Assembly (NCBI GenBank): GCA_023489435.1
Contig: JAMDCA010000020.1
Coordinates: 35,677-99,676 of the forward strand
Length of the DNA: 64,000 nt
Reading direction: 5' to 3'
Source: Thermoplasmatota archaeon
Lineage (GTDB): Archaea > Thermoplasmatota > Thermoplasmata > Thermoplasmatales > Thermoplasmataceae
Part shown: positions 26,485 through 35,846 of the stretch, in pieces
Position numbering within the stretch: the first letter of the stretch is position 1
Layout of the letters: the number at the start of each line of letters is the position of its first letter
The notes under the pieces: model-generated
What the model saw: only the letters and a program-made list of their open reading frames with translations
Told to the model about the DNA's origin: nothing
Database searches by the model: none
Position numbers and translations under genes: made by a program

Positions 26485-27417
26485 TCAGTCAACAACATTT
26501 TCTAGCAGTTCCAGGTAGGTATCTTCGGTGGAAAGCCTGATTTTGGCATTGAGCGGAATGAGCATCTGGTCATCCCCATGGCCAAAGGGGAGTCCATAAA
26601 GGGAGGGGACCTTCAACTGATTCAGATACAGCTGAACGACGTCTTCAATGAAAGGCATGGGCTCCTCCGCTTCTGTTATGGCACGAAAATCACCAAAAAC
26701 AAATCCAACATATTTGTCAAGAAGCCCTGCAAGTTTCATTGTGAATAAATATCTGTCAATATCACCACTTGTTACGCCTGTGTCTTCCATGAAGAGAATT
26801 TTCCCATCTGCTGAGGGCATGTACTCAGTGCCAACCAAAGAGGCCGCAACAGATATATTGGTTCCCTGGGAAACACCTTCCACCTTGCCGGAAATAATGT
26901 ACTTGATCACTTTGTCAAGGTATCCGCTTAAGTCAGTGGACTGGCCTGAAAGAATATCGGCAAAATTCCTGAAGGATGGTTTTCTGATTTCATCAGGATC
27001 AGATCCGGGCATGGGCCCGTGGAAAGTTATAAGGTTAGAAAATTTGCTCAGTGCAAGGTGAAGGGCAGTAATATCGCTGTATCCTACGAAGATTTTCGGG
27101 TGATCCCTTATGACATCATAATCAAGCAGGGGAAGGGTATGGATCGATCCATAGCCTCCTCTGGCACAGAATATGGCTTTAACAGAATCATCAGTAAAGG
27201 CATTCATTAATTCCTCTGCCCTGTCAATATCCGGAGCAGCAAGGGAATTTCTCTGAACAAGTTTCCTGATGTTCCTCCCAAGAGATATTTTGTAACCCCA
27301 GTTACGCAGTTTAGAAATGCCCTTTGACAGGTTGTTCATATCAGGCGCGCTGGCAGGCGCAATAATCCTGACGGTGTCTCCTGGCCTTAATGCAGGTGCT
27401 TTTACCGTTGTAGACAT
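26485..27417 (-). CDS. S66 family peptidase (LD-carboxypeptidase/MccF-like)
   Basis: The S66 Ser-Glu-His triad is visible: Ser114 in VGYSDIT, Glu211 in FMEDTG and His280 in LPFGHGDD. Other family motifs are APASAP near residue 20 and ARGGYGS (85-91). In bacteria these enzymes trim murein LD-peptides or, as MccF, cleave the antibiotic microcin C. Thermoplasmata have no murein, so a role in degrading toxic or unusual peptides is more likely here; this is inference. The length (310) is typical. No partner gene is adjacent. Confidence 0.88.
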   Translation of the reverse strand: MSTTVKAPALRPGDTVRIIAPASAPDMNNLSKGISKLRNWGYKISLGRNIRKLVQRNSLAAPDIDRAEELMNAFTDDSVKAIFCARGGYGSIHTLPLLDYDVIRDHPKIFVGYSDITALHLALSKFSNLITFHGPMPGSDPDEIRKPSFRNFADILSGQSTDLSGYLDKVIKYIISGKVEGVSQGTNISVAASLVGTEYMPSADGKILFMEDTGVTSGDIDRYLFTMKLAGLLDKYVGFVFGDFRAITEAEEPMPFIEDVVQLYLNQLKVPSLYGLPFGHGDDQMLIPLNAKIRLSTEDTYLELLENVVD

Positions 27418-27501
27418 GGAATCACTAATTTGAGCATACCGCCGTGGACTAATTAAATGTGGTATATATGAAAAATATTTTAAATATAAATTTGGACTCT
27501 G

Positions 27502-28755
27502 TCAAGATCCCGTTGATGGGATATGACTTCCCGCCATCTGCTCCCCATCTTTGAACTGGTTCACAGCTTCAACTGGCGGGCCTTTTTCCATCAGGAAGGA
27601 TCGCACAAGCCTTGTACGGCCCCGTTTTGCCTGAGATATGCATGCATTGATGTCCCTGTTGATCCATATATCACAGGATTCACAGTGTAACATGTGTCCG
27701 CTCTTTCGGGTATATGACCCACATTCCGAGCACCTGCTGCTTGTACCGTATGTTTCCTGGCGTGTCAACTGGATCACGGGAAGGCCTTCCCATTCGGCCT
27801 TGTATTTGATCATGGATGCCAGCCTTCCGTAAGGGAATGAACTGTGCATGAGATGCCTGTGATTGGCACCTGTTCTGTCTCCCCTGTATGTCATCCTGTT
27901 TATGTGTCTAATGTCTTCAAGCACAGGCGCTTCCCTGTCTGAGATGCATGCATTCACGATCTCCTTCGATTTCTCATGGAGGATGGCATTGGTCCTGTTC
28001 CTCTCCCTCCTTCCGTATTTCTCCCTGATCTTTTGCTGGATCCTGCGGTCATTTCTCATTGGATGTGAAGCCCTGTTGCGGTATCTTCTCTTGATCTTGA
28101 CAATTTCCGAGAGATCATAGGATTCCTGGTGGAGTTCGTTTCCTACCGTGACGTTGCGGAGGTTGCGGTCGATGCCGGCGGTCGAGTCACACTCAATCGT
28201 CTCAGGTACCCTCTCAATGGATATTGAAAGCACATCAGGGGTGAGAGTGAAGGACCTGGCATGGACTCCATTCCTGTTGATCAATGAGGAAACATGGCGG
28301 TTAAGCCCTATGGTTTCATGTTCCCTGCCGTATTTCTCAGTGGAGGCGGGTATGATCATGTTATCACCTTTTATGCGGAATCCATAATGTGAGGCAAGCA
28401 TCCGCCTGTCCACGTGGGGGACCTTGATGTTCCTAGGCTTGCGCTTGGGATCAGTGTCGGGCTTCGAACCACCATTCTTCTTCTGCTTCGCTCTCATTTC
28501 CTCCCTTCTCACGGACTTGCGGTAGTTCTTCACCATGGCTGTTGCCTTGGTGATTGCTGGAGGGATATAATATGAGGGAATGGGAAGATCCTTCACGAGA
28601 GGATATATTTCACTGGATATCGCCCCCTCAGATGTGAGGTTCTTCTTTATTGCCACATCGATAGCATCATTCATGATTGAAGTGAATATGTCCATGAAAT
28701 CCATGATCCTCCGGGAAGGTGAATAGGACTGGGTGACGGACTTGATTGCTCTCAA
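27502..28755 (-). CDS. tnpB: TnpB-type RNA-guided nuclease, IS200/IS605 (IS1341-like)
   Basis: TnpB is an RNA-guided DNA nuclease encoded by IS200/IS605 elements. The RuvC residues are Asp196 (GIDRN), Glu280 (VLEDIRH) and Asp368 (NRDIN), so the active site looks intact. A zinc finger Cys342-x2-Cys345, Cys358-x2-Cys361 is present. No tnpA lies nearby, so the unit cannot move by itself. The 3' end runs into a hairpin, ATCCC paired with GGGAT, at about 27509-27525 on the minus strand. In this family the 3' end of the gene and the bases beyond it encode the guide (omega) RNA. The left end could not be located. Confidence 0.88.
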   Translation of the reverse strand: MRAIKSVTQSYSPSRRIMDFMDIFTSIMNDAIDVAIKKNLTSEGAISSEIYPLVKDLPIPSYYIPPAITKATAMVKNYRKSVRREEMRAKQKKNGGSKPDTDPKRKPRNIKVPHVDRRMLASHYGFRIKGDNMIIPASTEKYGREHETIGLNRHVSSLINRNGVHARSFTLTPDVLSISIERVPETIECDSTAGIDRNLRNVTVGNELHQESYDLSEIVKIKRRYRNRASHPMRNDRRIQQKIREKYGRRERNRTNAILHEKSKEIVNACISDREAPVLEDIRHINRMTYRGDRTGANHRHLMHSSFPYGRLASMIKYKAEWEGLPVIQLTRQETYGTSSRCSECGSYTRKSGHMLHCESCDIWINRDINACISQAKRGRTRLVRSFLMEKGPPVEAVNQFKDGEQMAGSHIPSTGS

Positions 28756-28938
28756 TAATGTGCCAGAATGCTATGTCATATGAAAGTTATGATTTCTATA
28801 GCCATTTGTGCACAACTTATAGGTACAGGTAACTGAATGGCAGGAGACAGATGGAATCATGAAGCTTTGAAACCGATGGCCATCGCACATCAACTAAAAA
28901 TTGACAGTCTCTAAATTTGAAAACAAAAGTGACGGGTT

Positions 28939-29136
28939 TTACCCATGGGGGTTTTTGCCCTGCACAAGGTGGCTCAAAACACTATGGGCCTGAGACCAGG
29001 TTGGTACATGCTGAAGTGCAATTGCCAAACCATGAGCGTTACCCGTTGCCACTGCCACAGCACCGGTTGCAGCTGCAATTCCTACAGATGCTGCCACGCC
29101 TTTTGCTATAACTAATCCTGTAATTGACATCATCAA
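28939..29136 (-). CDS. Small 65-aa Gly/Ala-rich hydrophobic protein
   Basis: The protein begins MMMSITGLVIAKG, continues with a long Gly/Ala/Val stretch (about residues 10-40) that could form one or two membrane helices, and ends in a polar tail with HVPTWSQAHS. A TATA-like TTTATTATAAA lies about 15-25 bases upstream of the ATG, fitting leaderless transcription. The family is not recognised. Its composition is reminiscent of small secreted or membrane-active peptides, but there is no immunity or export gene beside it that I can assign; the neighbour is a permease. Confidence 0.5.
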   Translation of the reverse strand: MMMSITGLVIAKGVAASVGIAAATGAVAVATGNAHGLAIALQHVPTWSQAHSVLSHLVQGKNPHG

Positions 29137-29252
29137 AAAATAGGGTTTATAATAAAATCACTTGTGGTACAAAATAGCAACTAAATGCAATAAAGTTGTT
29201 TTCGCATTGAATTAAAAAAAATAAAATTTGACTGATCAACCTACTGTGTCAA

Positions 29253-30830
29253 TCAGTCAGAAACTGCCATAAAATTATTTCTCTGTTCTTCAACACTCTC
29301 CGTTGAAAGTCCCGTTCTCAATGCGATCCAGTATATCGCCAGCGACACTGCACCCATTACTGCGACATCATATGGGAACCCGATTACATTGGACCCCTCG
29401 CTTCCTAGGTATGAAACCACTGGGACAGCTATTAGAATTGCAATGAACCACAGCGCCCCTTTTATGTCAGAAAAAGAACTCGTGTGTCTGTATATCGGTA
29501 TAAAGAACAGAGCAAGGCCCGCAATTGCCACTATGCTCATATAGAGGGTTGTGGGATATCCAGACCAGTAAACCAGCAAAATGGCTGAAATAAATGCTAT
29601 TGGGGCTATAGTCGAGGCAAATGGCAACCTGAACCAATTGTTTCCAGCATCATAACCTGCCCTCCTGAGAACCATGAGCGCTACTGGTCCGGAAGCATAG
29701 GCAATTATTGCAAGGTCAGAACTAAGGGCGACCAGTTGAGTCCATGAAGGCGCAGGTATCAGGAATAGAATCATGAGGATAATGTCAAAAGCCATTGCCG
29801 TTGCAGGAACCGAATGCCTGTTCAGTCTTTTGAAAATTGCAGGAAACAACCCTATTTCACTGAGTGCATATGTTACCCTGGAAGTAGTTGTTTCATATAT
29901 AGAGGCTGTTCCCAGAGGTGAAAATACACCATCCCCAAGCAGAAGTAGGGCGAGCCAGCCAATACCGAGAGCAGTTGCAAGAACCACAAGGGGGCCGGAA
30001 GCAAAGGAAGATGTCTGTAGTTGTGCCCAGTCGCCGAAAGGTATCTTGTTCCACTGCATTGAACCTATAAAGGCGACCTGCACCAGAATATAGATTGCTG
30101 TTGAAAGGACAATTCCAAGCACAACTGCTATAGGAATTGTTCTTCCTGGATTTTTAGCTTCACCTGAAAGTTCTATTGCCTGCCTGAATCCCAGGAATGA
30201 GAACACAATTCCTGCATTTGGAATTGCAATGAAAATTGCCTCGGCACCAGGGTAGGAGGTAGTTCCAACTGTAAAATTGCTGAATGAAAAGTATGTCAGC
30301 ATCAGTACTATGGCTGTAAGTGCGGGAATTATAAGTTTGGCAACCGCCAGAATGCTGTTCGTTTTTGATATTGCCCCTATGCCAAAGGTATTCAGTGCAA
30401 AGAATGCAAGAAGGAAGAGAACAGCTACACCTATCCCGGTAGTGGTCAGGGCGCCTGCCGAATTAATTAAGCCTCCAGTAAGAAAATTAAGATAACTCAC
30501 CGAAGCGATGGCTTCTAGGGGTGGTGTTGAAACATAACCAAGGAAAAGTGCCCAACCGTTTAATGAAGAAGCAGCCTTTCCGTGGGAAAGCAGTGGGAAA
30601 CGGGCAGCAGCCCCTCCAACCGGGACTTTTCCCCCGAGTTCCGCAAATACCAGTGCAAGTGCCATCATCATCATCGAACCGATGATCCATGAGATTATGG
30701 AATATGGGCCAGCTATTGAAGCAGCGTACATTTCACCGAATAACCACCCTGATCCGATCATGCCAGTAACCGAAGCAAGAGTCAGATGGAATATCCCAAG
30801 TTTTCTTGTAAGCGACATTATTGTCTTCAT
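29253..30830 (-). CDS. APC superfamily amino acid permease
   Basis: The 525-residue protein has about 12-14 membrane segments. The first helix region MIGSGWLFGEMYAAS and the segment GAVRF-like VGGAAARFPLLSHG are APC features, and GFRQAIELSGEAKNPGRTIP is the conserved loop between helices 6 and 7. It probably imports amino acids by proton symport, in keeping with a peptide- and amino-acid-using lifestyle. Substrate unknown. It is monocistronic. Confidence 0.9.
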   Translation of the reverse strand: MKTIMSLTRKLGIFHLTLASVTGMIGSGWLFGEMYAASIAGPYSIISWIIGSMMMMALALVFAELGGKVPVGGAAARFPLLSHGKAASSLNGWALFLGYVSTPPLEAIASVSYLNFLTGGLINSAGALTTTGIGVAVLFLLAFFALNTFGIGAISKTNSILAVAKLIIPALTAIVLMLTYFSFSNFTVGTTSYPGAEAIFIAIPNAGIVFSFLGFRQAIELSGEAKNPGRTIPIAVVLGIVLSTAIYILVQVAFIGSMQWNKIPFGDWAQLQTSSFASGPLVVLATALGIGWLALLLLGDGVFSPLGTASIYETTTSRVTYALSEIGLFPAIFKRLNRHSVPATAMAFDIILMILFLIPAPSWTQLVALSSDLAIIAYASGPVALMVLRRAGYDAGNNWFRLPFASTIAPIAFISAILLVYWSGYPTTLYMSIVAIAGLALFFIPIYRHTSSFSDIKGALWFIAILIAVPVVSYLGSEGSNVIGFPYDVAVMGAVSLAIYWIALRTGLSTESVEEQRNNFMAVSD

Positions 30831-30921
30831 ATTCTAGTATATTTAAAGCAAATCTCCCAAATTGGCTGTAATTTGCAGAATTGACAAAATTCAAGTATCA
30901 TTGTCCAATTCTGGCTAAATT

Positions 30922-31566
30922 ATGGAAAATAATGAACATGTTGCCTCCAGAGTAAGAGAATATCTTCAGGATAACCCGGAACTCTGGAAATCTCTGGATC
31001 TAGGTATCGTTAATCTATCAGCATTGTCCAGATTGATATTGAAGGATCTCGAATTAGAATCATTCGATGCCGTGATGGGTGCGTTGAAGAGAATCCCGGT
31101 TTCTGGCATTTCAATGAATACCTACAGGAATATACTAAAAAAATCAAAGATAGAGTCCAGGACTGATATCTCTGTTTTAATCTTGAAGCCAACAACAGAA
31201 AATTTGAAACTGCTCATAGAGTTGACTAAAAATCTGACAGAGAATTATTCAGATTACAGGATAATTCAAGCGACTCAGGGTTATGGTATTGTTGTAGGTG
31301 ATGAACTTCTTGAAAAGATATCAAGATTCATTCCCAAAACAGAAATCATAAGCAAGTCAACAGGGCTTGGCGAAATAATTATTGTAAGTTCCAACTCCAT
31401 TCTGAGTATAAAAGGATACGTATCATACGCTTCCGGGCTGCTTTCCAACCGGGGAATCAACATTCTTCAGATAGTTTCTTTTTTCACTGATATAACGTTC
31501 ATCCTTCAGCCTAGAGATTTGCTTTCAGCCCTGGACATATTCCTTTCCGTGAAAAGGGGAAAATAA
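30922..31566 (+). CDS. ACT-domain-like regulatory protein
   Basis: The 214-residue protein has an N-terminal helical part (1-60) and two alpha/beta segments that look like tandem ACT domains: about 65-135, and 145-210 with LSIKGYVSYASGLLSNRGINILQIVSFFTDI, in which the turn GLLSNRGINI matches ACT. ACT domains bind amino acids and control enzymes or transcription. No catalytic domain is attached. It is adjacent to, and divergent from, the amino acid permease, so a sensing role is plausible but inferred. Confidence 0.6.
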   Translation: MENNEHVASRVREYLQDNPELWKSLDLGIVNLSALSRLILKDLELESFDAVMGALKRIPVSGISMNTYRNILKKSKIESRTDISVLILKPTTENLKLLIELTKNLTENYSDYRIIQATQGYGIVVGDELLEKISRFIPKTEIISKSTGLGEIIIVSSNSILSIKGYVSYASGLLSNRGINILQIVSFFTDITFILQPRDLLSALDIFLSVKRGK

Positions 31567-31575
31567 TTTTTCATG

Positions 31576-31755
31576 CTATTCATTTATTCTCGCGAGTACC
31601 GCATAAGCTATCCTTTTCCCGAAATAGAGAATTGGGGAGGTTCCGCGTAAGCACTCAATATTACTTTCTATGGATGCATCTATCAGAGACCACTGGTGCA
31701 CAATATAGCTTCTAGAAATTCTATAAACCCCTGAAACGATTCTATGGATGTCATC
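31576..31755 (-). pseudogene. Fragment of a decayed gene (C-terminal 59 codons)
   Basis: The minus strand has an open stretch without a start codon, from DDIHRIVSGVYRISRSY through SIESNIECLRGTSPILYFG to KRIAYAVLARINE and a stop. It reads as the natural C-terminus of a helical protein, but a TGA precedes it in frame and nothing further upstream continues it convincingly. I do not recognise the family. It fills most of the gap before the HAD-ECH gene. Confidence 0.35.
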
Positions 31756-31848
31756 TCAGGGCTCCTCAAATGATATAGATTATTGCCGAATCGCAGGAAA
31801 TATGCAAAAATAAATATGGTTAATCCAATAATATCATTCAGGATTTTT

Positions 31849-33816
31849 ATGAGCCGAACAATTGGAGTAGTTGGTGCGGGTGTTATGGGTCACGGAATTG
31901 CCGCGGTTTTCGCCTCATCAGGATACAATGTTATTCTGTCCGATGTTCAGGATTCCTTTCTATCATCTGCCATGGAAAAAATGAGATGGAGTCTTGAAAG
32001 CCTCAGCAAAAAAGGTGCCCTGAAAGAAAAGGCGGGAGATATATTGGCGAGAGTAAGGACCACAACAGACATGAATGAATTTGCATCAGCAGATTATATT
32101 GTTGAAGTTGTAAAAGAAGATTCCACTGTAAAGAGGGCTGTACTGGAAAAACTTGACAGGATCGCAGGACCTGATTGCGTTTTTGCCTCAAACACCTCCA
32201 CAATACCCATTACAGAACTTGCTTCAATGACCGGGAGAGCTGACAGGTTCATAGGATTGCATTTTTCCAATCCACCCGTTATGATGCCCATTGTGGAAAT
32301 AATTCTCGCCAAGAACACAAGCGAACCAACACTTTCCGCAACACAGGATCTTGTGAAAAGTATTCACAAGGAATATGTAATTGTCAGAAAAGATGTTCCT
32401 GGATTTCTCATTAACCGGCTTAACGACCGTGTTATACTGGAGTCCATGAAGATGCTTGAAGCGGGCACAGAAATGAGCAATATTGATGCCATGGCCAGAT
32501 TCAGGCTCGGGTTTCCCATGGGCATGTGTGAACTTCTTGATTTTGTTGGAATAGATACGGTTTATAATGCCAATAAGGAGATGAGGAGTCGGGGATTTTC
32601 CACTGAGGAATCATCTACCCTAAGAGAGAAAGTGGAGTCAGGCAATTTAGGAATGAAGTCTGGCAGCGGTTTTTACCCGTATCCAAAGCCCAATGTGTAT
32701 GCAAGGCCTGTTGTACTCCCAAACGAAGGCATGTTCAGTGTCAGTCCGGTCAGGCTGCTCTCATCTGCAATAAATGAAGCTGCGTGGATTGTTAGAAACG
32801 GAGTAGCAAGCAGGGAAGATGTTGACAGATCCATGAAACTGGCAATGAACTGGCCGGAAGGTCCACTGGAAATGGCGGATAGATTTGGACTTGACAATGT
32901 CGCAGCGATGCTGGAAAAGCAATTCAATGAATCTGGAAGTGAGAGGTACAGGTTAGACCCTATGATAAAGGAAATGCTTGACAAAGGGCAATCGGGAATC
33001 AAAAATGGAAAGGGTTTCATGGACTGGAATGAGGTCAGAAAGGACTTCGGTTCCGTATCTTACATCAGTGTGGATAACTTTGCAATTATTACCATGAACA
33101 GGCCTGATCGCCTCAACGCCTTGAATGAAGAGACGTGGCAAGGAATAAGGCTGGCCCTTGAAGAAGCTCTTGTTGAGGAACAGGTGAGATCAGTCATAAT
33201 TACGGGTAGTGGAAGGGCATTCAGCGCCGGAGACGATATTGACATGATGGAAAAATGGAAGAGTTCCATGGATGCCAAGATATGGATGAACACTCTGGCC
33301 CAGCCTTTACTGGATACCATTTCACGTTACCCAAAGCCTATAATTTCTGCAGTAAACGGCATAGCTTTTGGTGGGGGATGCGAACTGAACATGCTATTTG
33401 ACATTGTAATCGCCGACAGCACAGCAGTGTTTTCACTGCCAGAAGGACTGATAGGCGCTATGCCACCTCTGGGTTCATCATATGGCATAGCACTCATAAG
33501 CAGGAAATTAGCCAGGTATGCCCTTACAGGTGATTGGTTCTCTGCTGAGGAAGCTCTAAAACTCGGTATGGTTGATGTTGTTGTTACCAGTGACCAGCTC
33601 CAGGCAGTGGCTCTCGAGTATGCCAAGAAAATAGCGAAGGTTGCACCACTTTCAATTGCAGGAATAAAATCATCTATTAACGCAGTAAGACAGACATTTG
33701 CCGGTCACGCCAAGTCTGCAACCGACGATCTTCTCTTACTTGTATCTTCTGAAGACTTCCATCACGGCCAGGAATCATTCATGAAAAAGAAGAAACCAGT
33801 ATGGAAGGGGAGGTAA
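31849..33816 (+). CDS. 3-hydroxyacyl-CoA dehydrogenase / enoyl-CoA hydratase fusion
   Basis: This bifunctional enzyme does the hydration and second oxidation of beta-oxidation, or acts in the crotonyl-CoA to acetoacetyl-CoA direction. Residues 1-185 are the NAD-binding part of HAD with GAGVMGHG (9-16) and GLHFSNPP carrying the catalytic His. About 185-380 is the HAD C-terminal domain in duplicate. About 395-655 is a crotonase domain with GIAFGGGCELNML and SLPEGLIGA, both catalytic glutamates present. The order HAD then ECH is the archaeal one, the reverse of bacterial FadB. I use the ATG at 31849 because a longer frame adds 22 unrelated residues. The acyl-CoA dehydrogenase gene follows after four bases. 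Confidence 0.93.
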   Translation: MSRTIGVVGAGVMGHGIAAVFASSGYNVILSDVQDSFLSSAMEKMRWSLESLSKKGALKEKAGDILARVRTTTDMNEFASADYIVEVVKEDSTVKRAVLEKLDRIAGPDCVFASNTSTIPITELASMTGRADRFIGLHFSNPPVMMPIVEIILAKNTSEPTLSATQDLVKSIHKEYVIVRKDVPGFLINRLNDRVILESMKMLEAGTEMSNIDAMARFRLGFPMGMCELLDFVGIDTVYNANKEMRSRGFSTEESSTLREKVESGNLGMKSGSGFYPYPKPNVYARPVVLPNEGMFSVSPVRLLSSAINEAAWIVRNGVASREDVDRSMKLAMNWPEGPLEMADRFGLDNVAAMLEKQFNESGSERYRLDPMIKEMLDKGQSGIKNGKGFMDWNEVRKDFGSVSYISVDNFAIITMNRPDRLNALNEETWQGIRLALEEALVEEQVRSVIITGSGRAFSAGDDIDMMEKWKSSMDAKIWMNTLAQPLLDTISRYPKPIISAVNGIAFGGGCELNMLFDIVIADSTAVFSLPEGLIGAMPPLGSSYGIALISRKLARYALTGDWFSAEEALKLGMVDVVVTSDQLQAVALEYAKKIAKVAPLSIAGIKSSINAVRQTFAGHAKSATDDLLLLVSSEDFHHGQESFMKKKKPVWKGR

Positions 33817-33820
33817 ATCT

Positions 33821-34975
33821 ATGAATCTGAATGGCACACTCAGTGATGAGGAAACAATCATAAGGGAATCATTAGAGGAATACTGCAGAAGGAATATTGC
33901 CCCAGCTTATGAGGGCTGGATCAGGGAACGGGAGTTTCCCAGAAGCCTCATGAAAGGTCTATCGCAACTGATCCTTGGAGCTACCGTGTTGCCAAAAGAT
34001 GAAGGGGGAGTTGACGAGGTCACATTAGGCCTTCTTTCTGAAACAATGGGAAAGTATGAGGTGCCTGTGCCGGCTTTTCTGACAATGCATTTTGCAAAGA
34101 TGCTCCCATTAATTTCAGATGAAAATACGAGGGAGAATTATGTAAACAGATACCTTTCCGGTGATCTTGTTCTATGTGGCGCATTTACGGAACCCGGTTT
34201 CGGTTCGGACTCAGCCTCAATCACAACTGAGGCACATCTGGAAAATAACAAGTATGTCTTAAACGGGGAGAAAGCTTTTGTCAGTAGCCCGGGAATTGCG
34301 GATGCACACATAATATCTGTGCGGACCTCAGAGATGCATGAAGAAAGGAAGCACAAAGGGATCAGCCTAATACTGGTTGACAGTAAGGAATCTGGGCTGG
34401 AAACTTACGAGGATGAAAATATGGCATCGCTCTTCAGGGGAGATTTTGGGCGTGTCAGGCTCAACAATGTAAGAACACCGCAGGGGAATATCATAGGCAG
34501 GGAAAATGAAGGTTTTGCAATTCTTATGAACATACTCGGGATACAGAGAGTGCATGTGGGGCTGTATGCTATCGGCCTCGCCATGAGTGCCCTGGAAGAG
34601 GCAATAGAATATGCAAAAACAAGAAAAGTCTTCGGCGAGTACATTTCCAAATATGAAGCCATATCTTTCAGGATAGCTGATGACTGGTCCAAGCTCCAGT
34701 CTGCGAGAATGATGGCGTTTAAAGCCCTGGCACTGAATGATTCCGGTCTCGACAATAGCGCAGAGAGTTCTGTAGTCAAAGGATTTGGTTGTGAAGCAGC
34801 CTTTGAGGCGGTGAGCCATGCCCTGCAGACACTGGGGGCCTCGGGATACGTTAAAACCTCATCACTGGAGAGAAAATTCAGGGCCTCGAGAGGTTTCTTA
34901 ATCGGAGACGGAACTCCTGAAGTACAGAAGCTTATAATCGCCCGAAAACTCTTTGGGAAGTCGTTTGCGCCCTGA
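33821..34975 (+). CDS. Acyl-CoA dehydrogenase
   Basis: The FAD enzyme does the first oxidation of beta-oxidation. CGAFTEPGFGSDSAS matches the first family signature, and LNGEKAFVSSPGIAD with the segment QTLGASGYVKTS and the final GDGTPEVQKLIIARKL are typical. At the place where medium-chain enzymes have the catalytic Glu just before GT, this protein has Asp363; in other subfamilies the base is elsewhere, so activity is still expected. It is operon-linked to the HAD-ECH fusion. An electron-transfer flavoprotein is not encoded in this window. Confidence 0.92.
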   Translation: MNLNGTLSDEETIIRESLEEYCRRNIAPAYEGWIREREFPRSLMKGLSQLILGATVLPKDEGGVDEVTLGLLSETMGKYEVPVPAFLTMHFAKMLPLISDENTRENYVNRYLSGDLVLCGAFTEPGFGSDSASITTEAHLENNKYVLNGEKAFVSSPGIADAHIISVRTSEMHEERKHKGISLILVDSKESGLETYEDENMASLFRGDFGRVRLNNVRTPQGNIIGRENEGFAILMNILGIQRVHVGLYAIGLAMSALEEAIEYAKTRKVFGEYISKYEAISFRIADDWSKLQSARMMAFKALALNDSGLDNSAESSVVKGFGCEAAFEAVSHALQTLGASGYVKTSSLERKFRASRGFLIGDGTPEVQKLIIARKLFGKSFAP

Positions 34976-35150
34976 TTTATTTCCCAGTAAAGGCTAACCA
35001 AAATCTTAAAGCCAAATTTACGGCAATATTTTTTGCCTGTTTCTCTCCTATTTTTTTAAGAACTTTTGACGAAATCACTTGTACCAGTTCGGGGATATTT
35101 CAAACGCAGGAGTATACAGTTTAAATAACACCTATAATTTTGGGCTTTGA

Positions 35151-35846
35151 ATGAAGTTCTCAGTTGACCCAAAGATATTTCAGCTGTTCCCTGAACTCAG
35201 ACTGGGTGTGGTAATTGCTGAGGAAATCCATAATGCAGGCACAGATGATCAAGTTCAGGAACTGTTGAGAAAGGCTGAATCTGATATAAACAAGAAACTG
35301 GAAATTGAATTTTTGTCAAAAAACGAATTTATCAAAAATTGGAAAACCGCATATAAATTACTGAAGATCATGGATGGCAGGCCCTCTCACGAGGCCCTAA
35401 TAAGGAGATCCCTGAAAGGAAATGAAATCCCTCACATCAATAAACTGGTTGACATATACAATTACCTGTCGTTAGAGTTCATGACTCCTTTTGGTGGAGA
35501 GGATCTGAGTAAAATCAAGGGCAATCTACAACTGAGGTTTGCACAGGGGACAGAAGACTTTGTTGAGCTCGGTTCGAATGATGTTACTCATCCAAATCCT
35601 GACGAAGTCATCTATTCAGATGAAGAAAAGGTATTATGTAGAAAATTCAACTGGAGAGAATCTGAATTGACTAAACTTACGGATAGCACAAGAAATGCAT
35701 TCTTTGTCTCTGAGACTCTTCCACCCTTCCCCGAAAAAGTTCTTGACAACTTGCTAGAGAAATTTGCAGATGCTCTTTCAAGGTTTTGTGGTGCCAAGGC
35801 AACTACCTACAAGATAGATAGCAAAAATACTGAAATCCAGTGGTAA
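35151..35846 (+). CDS. B3/B4 tRNA-binding domain protein
   Basis: The 231-residue protein resembles the B3/B4 domain of the PheRS beta subunit, which also occurs as a stand-alone editing-like protein. Supporting segments are FPELRLGVVIAEEIHN, RPSHEALIRRSLKGNEIPHINKLVDIYNYLS (the family core) and the late DSTRNAFFVSETLPP. It may remove wrongly attached amino acids from tRNA or bind another ligand. A TATA-like TTTAAATAAC and a short leader precede the ATG. Confidence 0.75.
   Translation: MKFSVDPKIFQLFPELRLGVVIAEEIHNAGTDDQVQELLRKAESDINKKLEIEFLSKNEFIKNWKTAYKLLKIMDGRPSHEALIRRSLKGNEIPHINKLVDIYNYLSLEFMTPFGGEDLSKIKGNLQLRFAQGTEDFVELGSNDVTHPNPDEVIYSDEEKVLCRKFNWRESELTKLTDSTRNAFFVSETLPPFPEKVLDNLLEKFADALSRFCGAKATTYKIDSKNTEIQW

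Noticed and set aside
27502-28755. TnpB as a Cas12-type CRISPR effector
   Set aside because: No repeat array or cas genes are present anywhere in the window; the length and C-terminus are those of TnpB.
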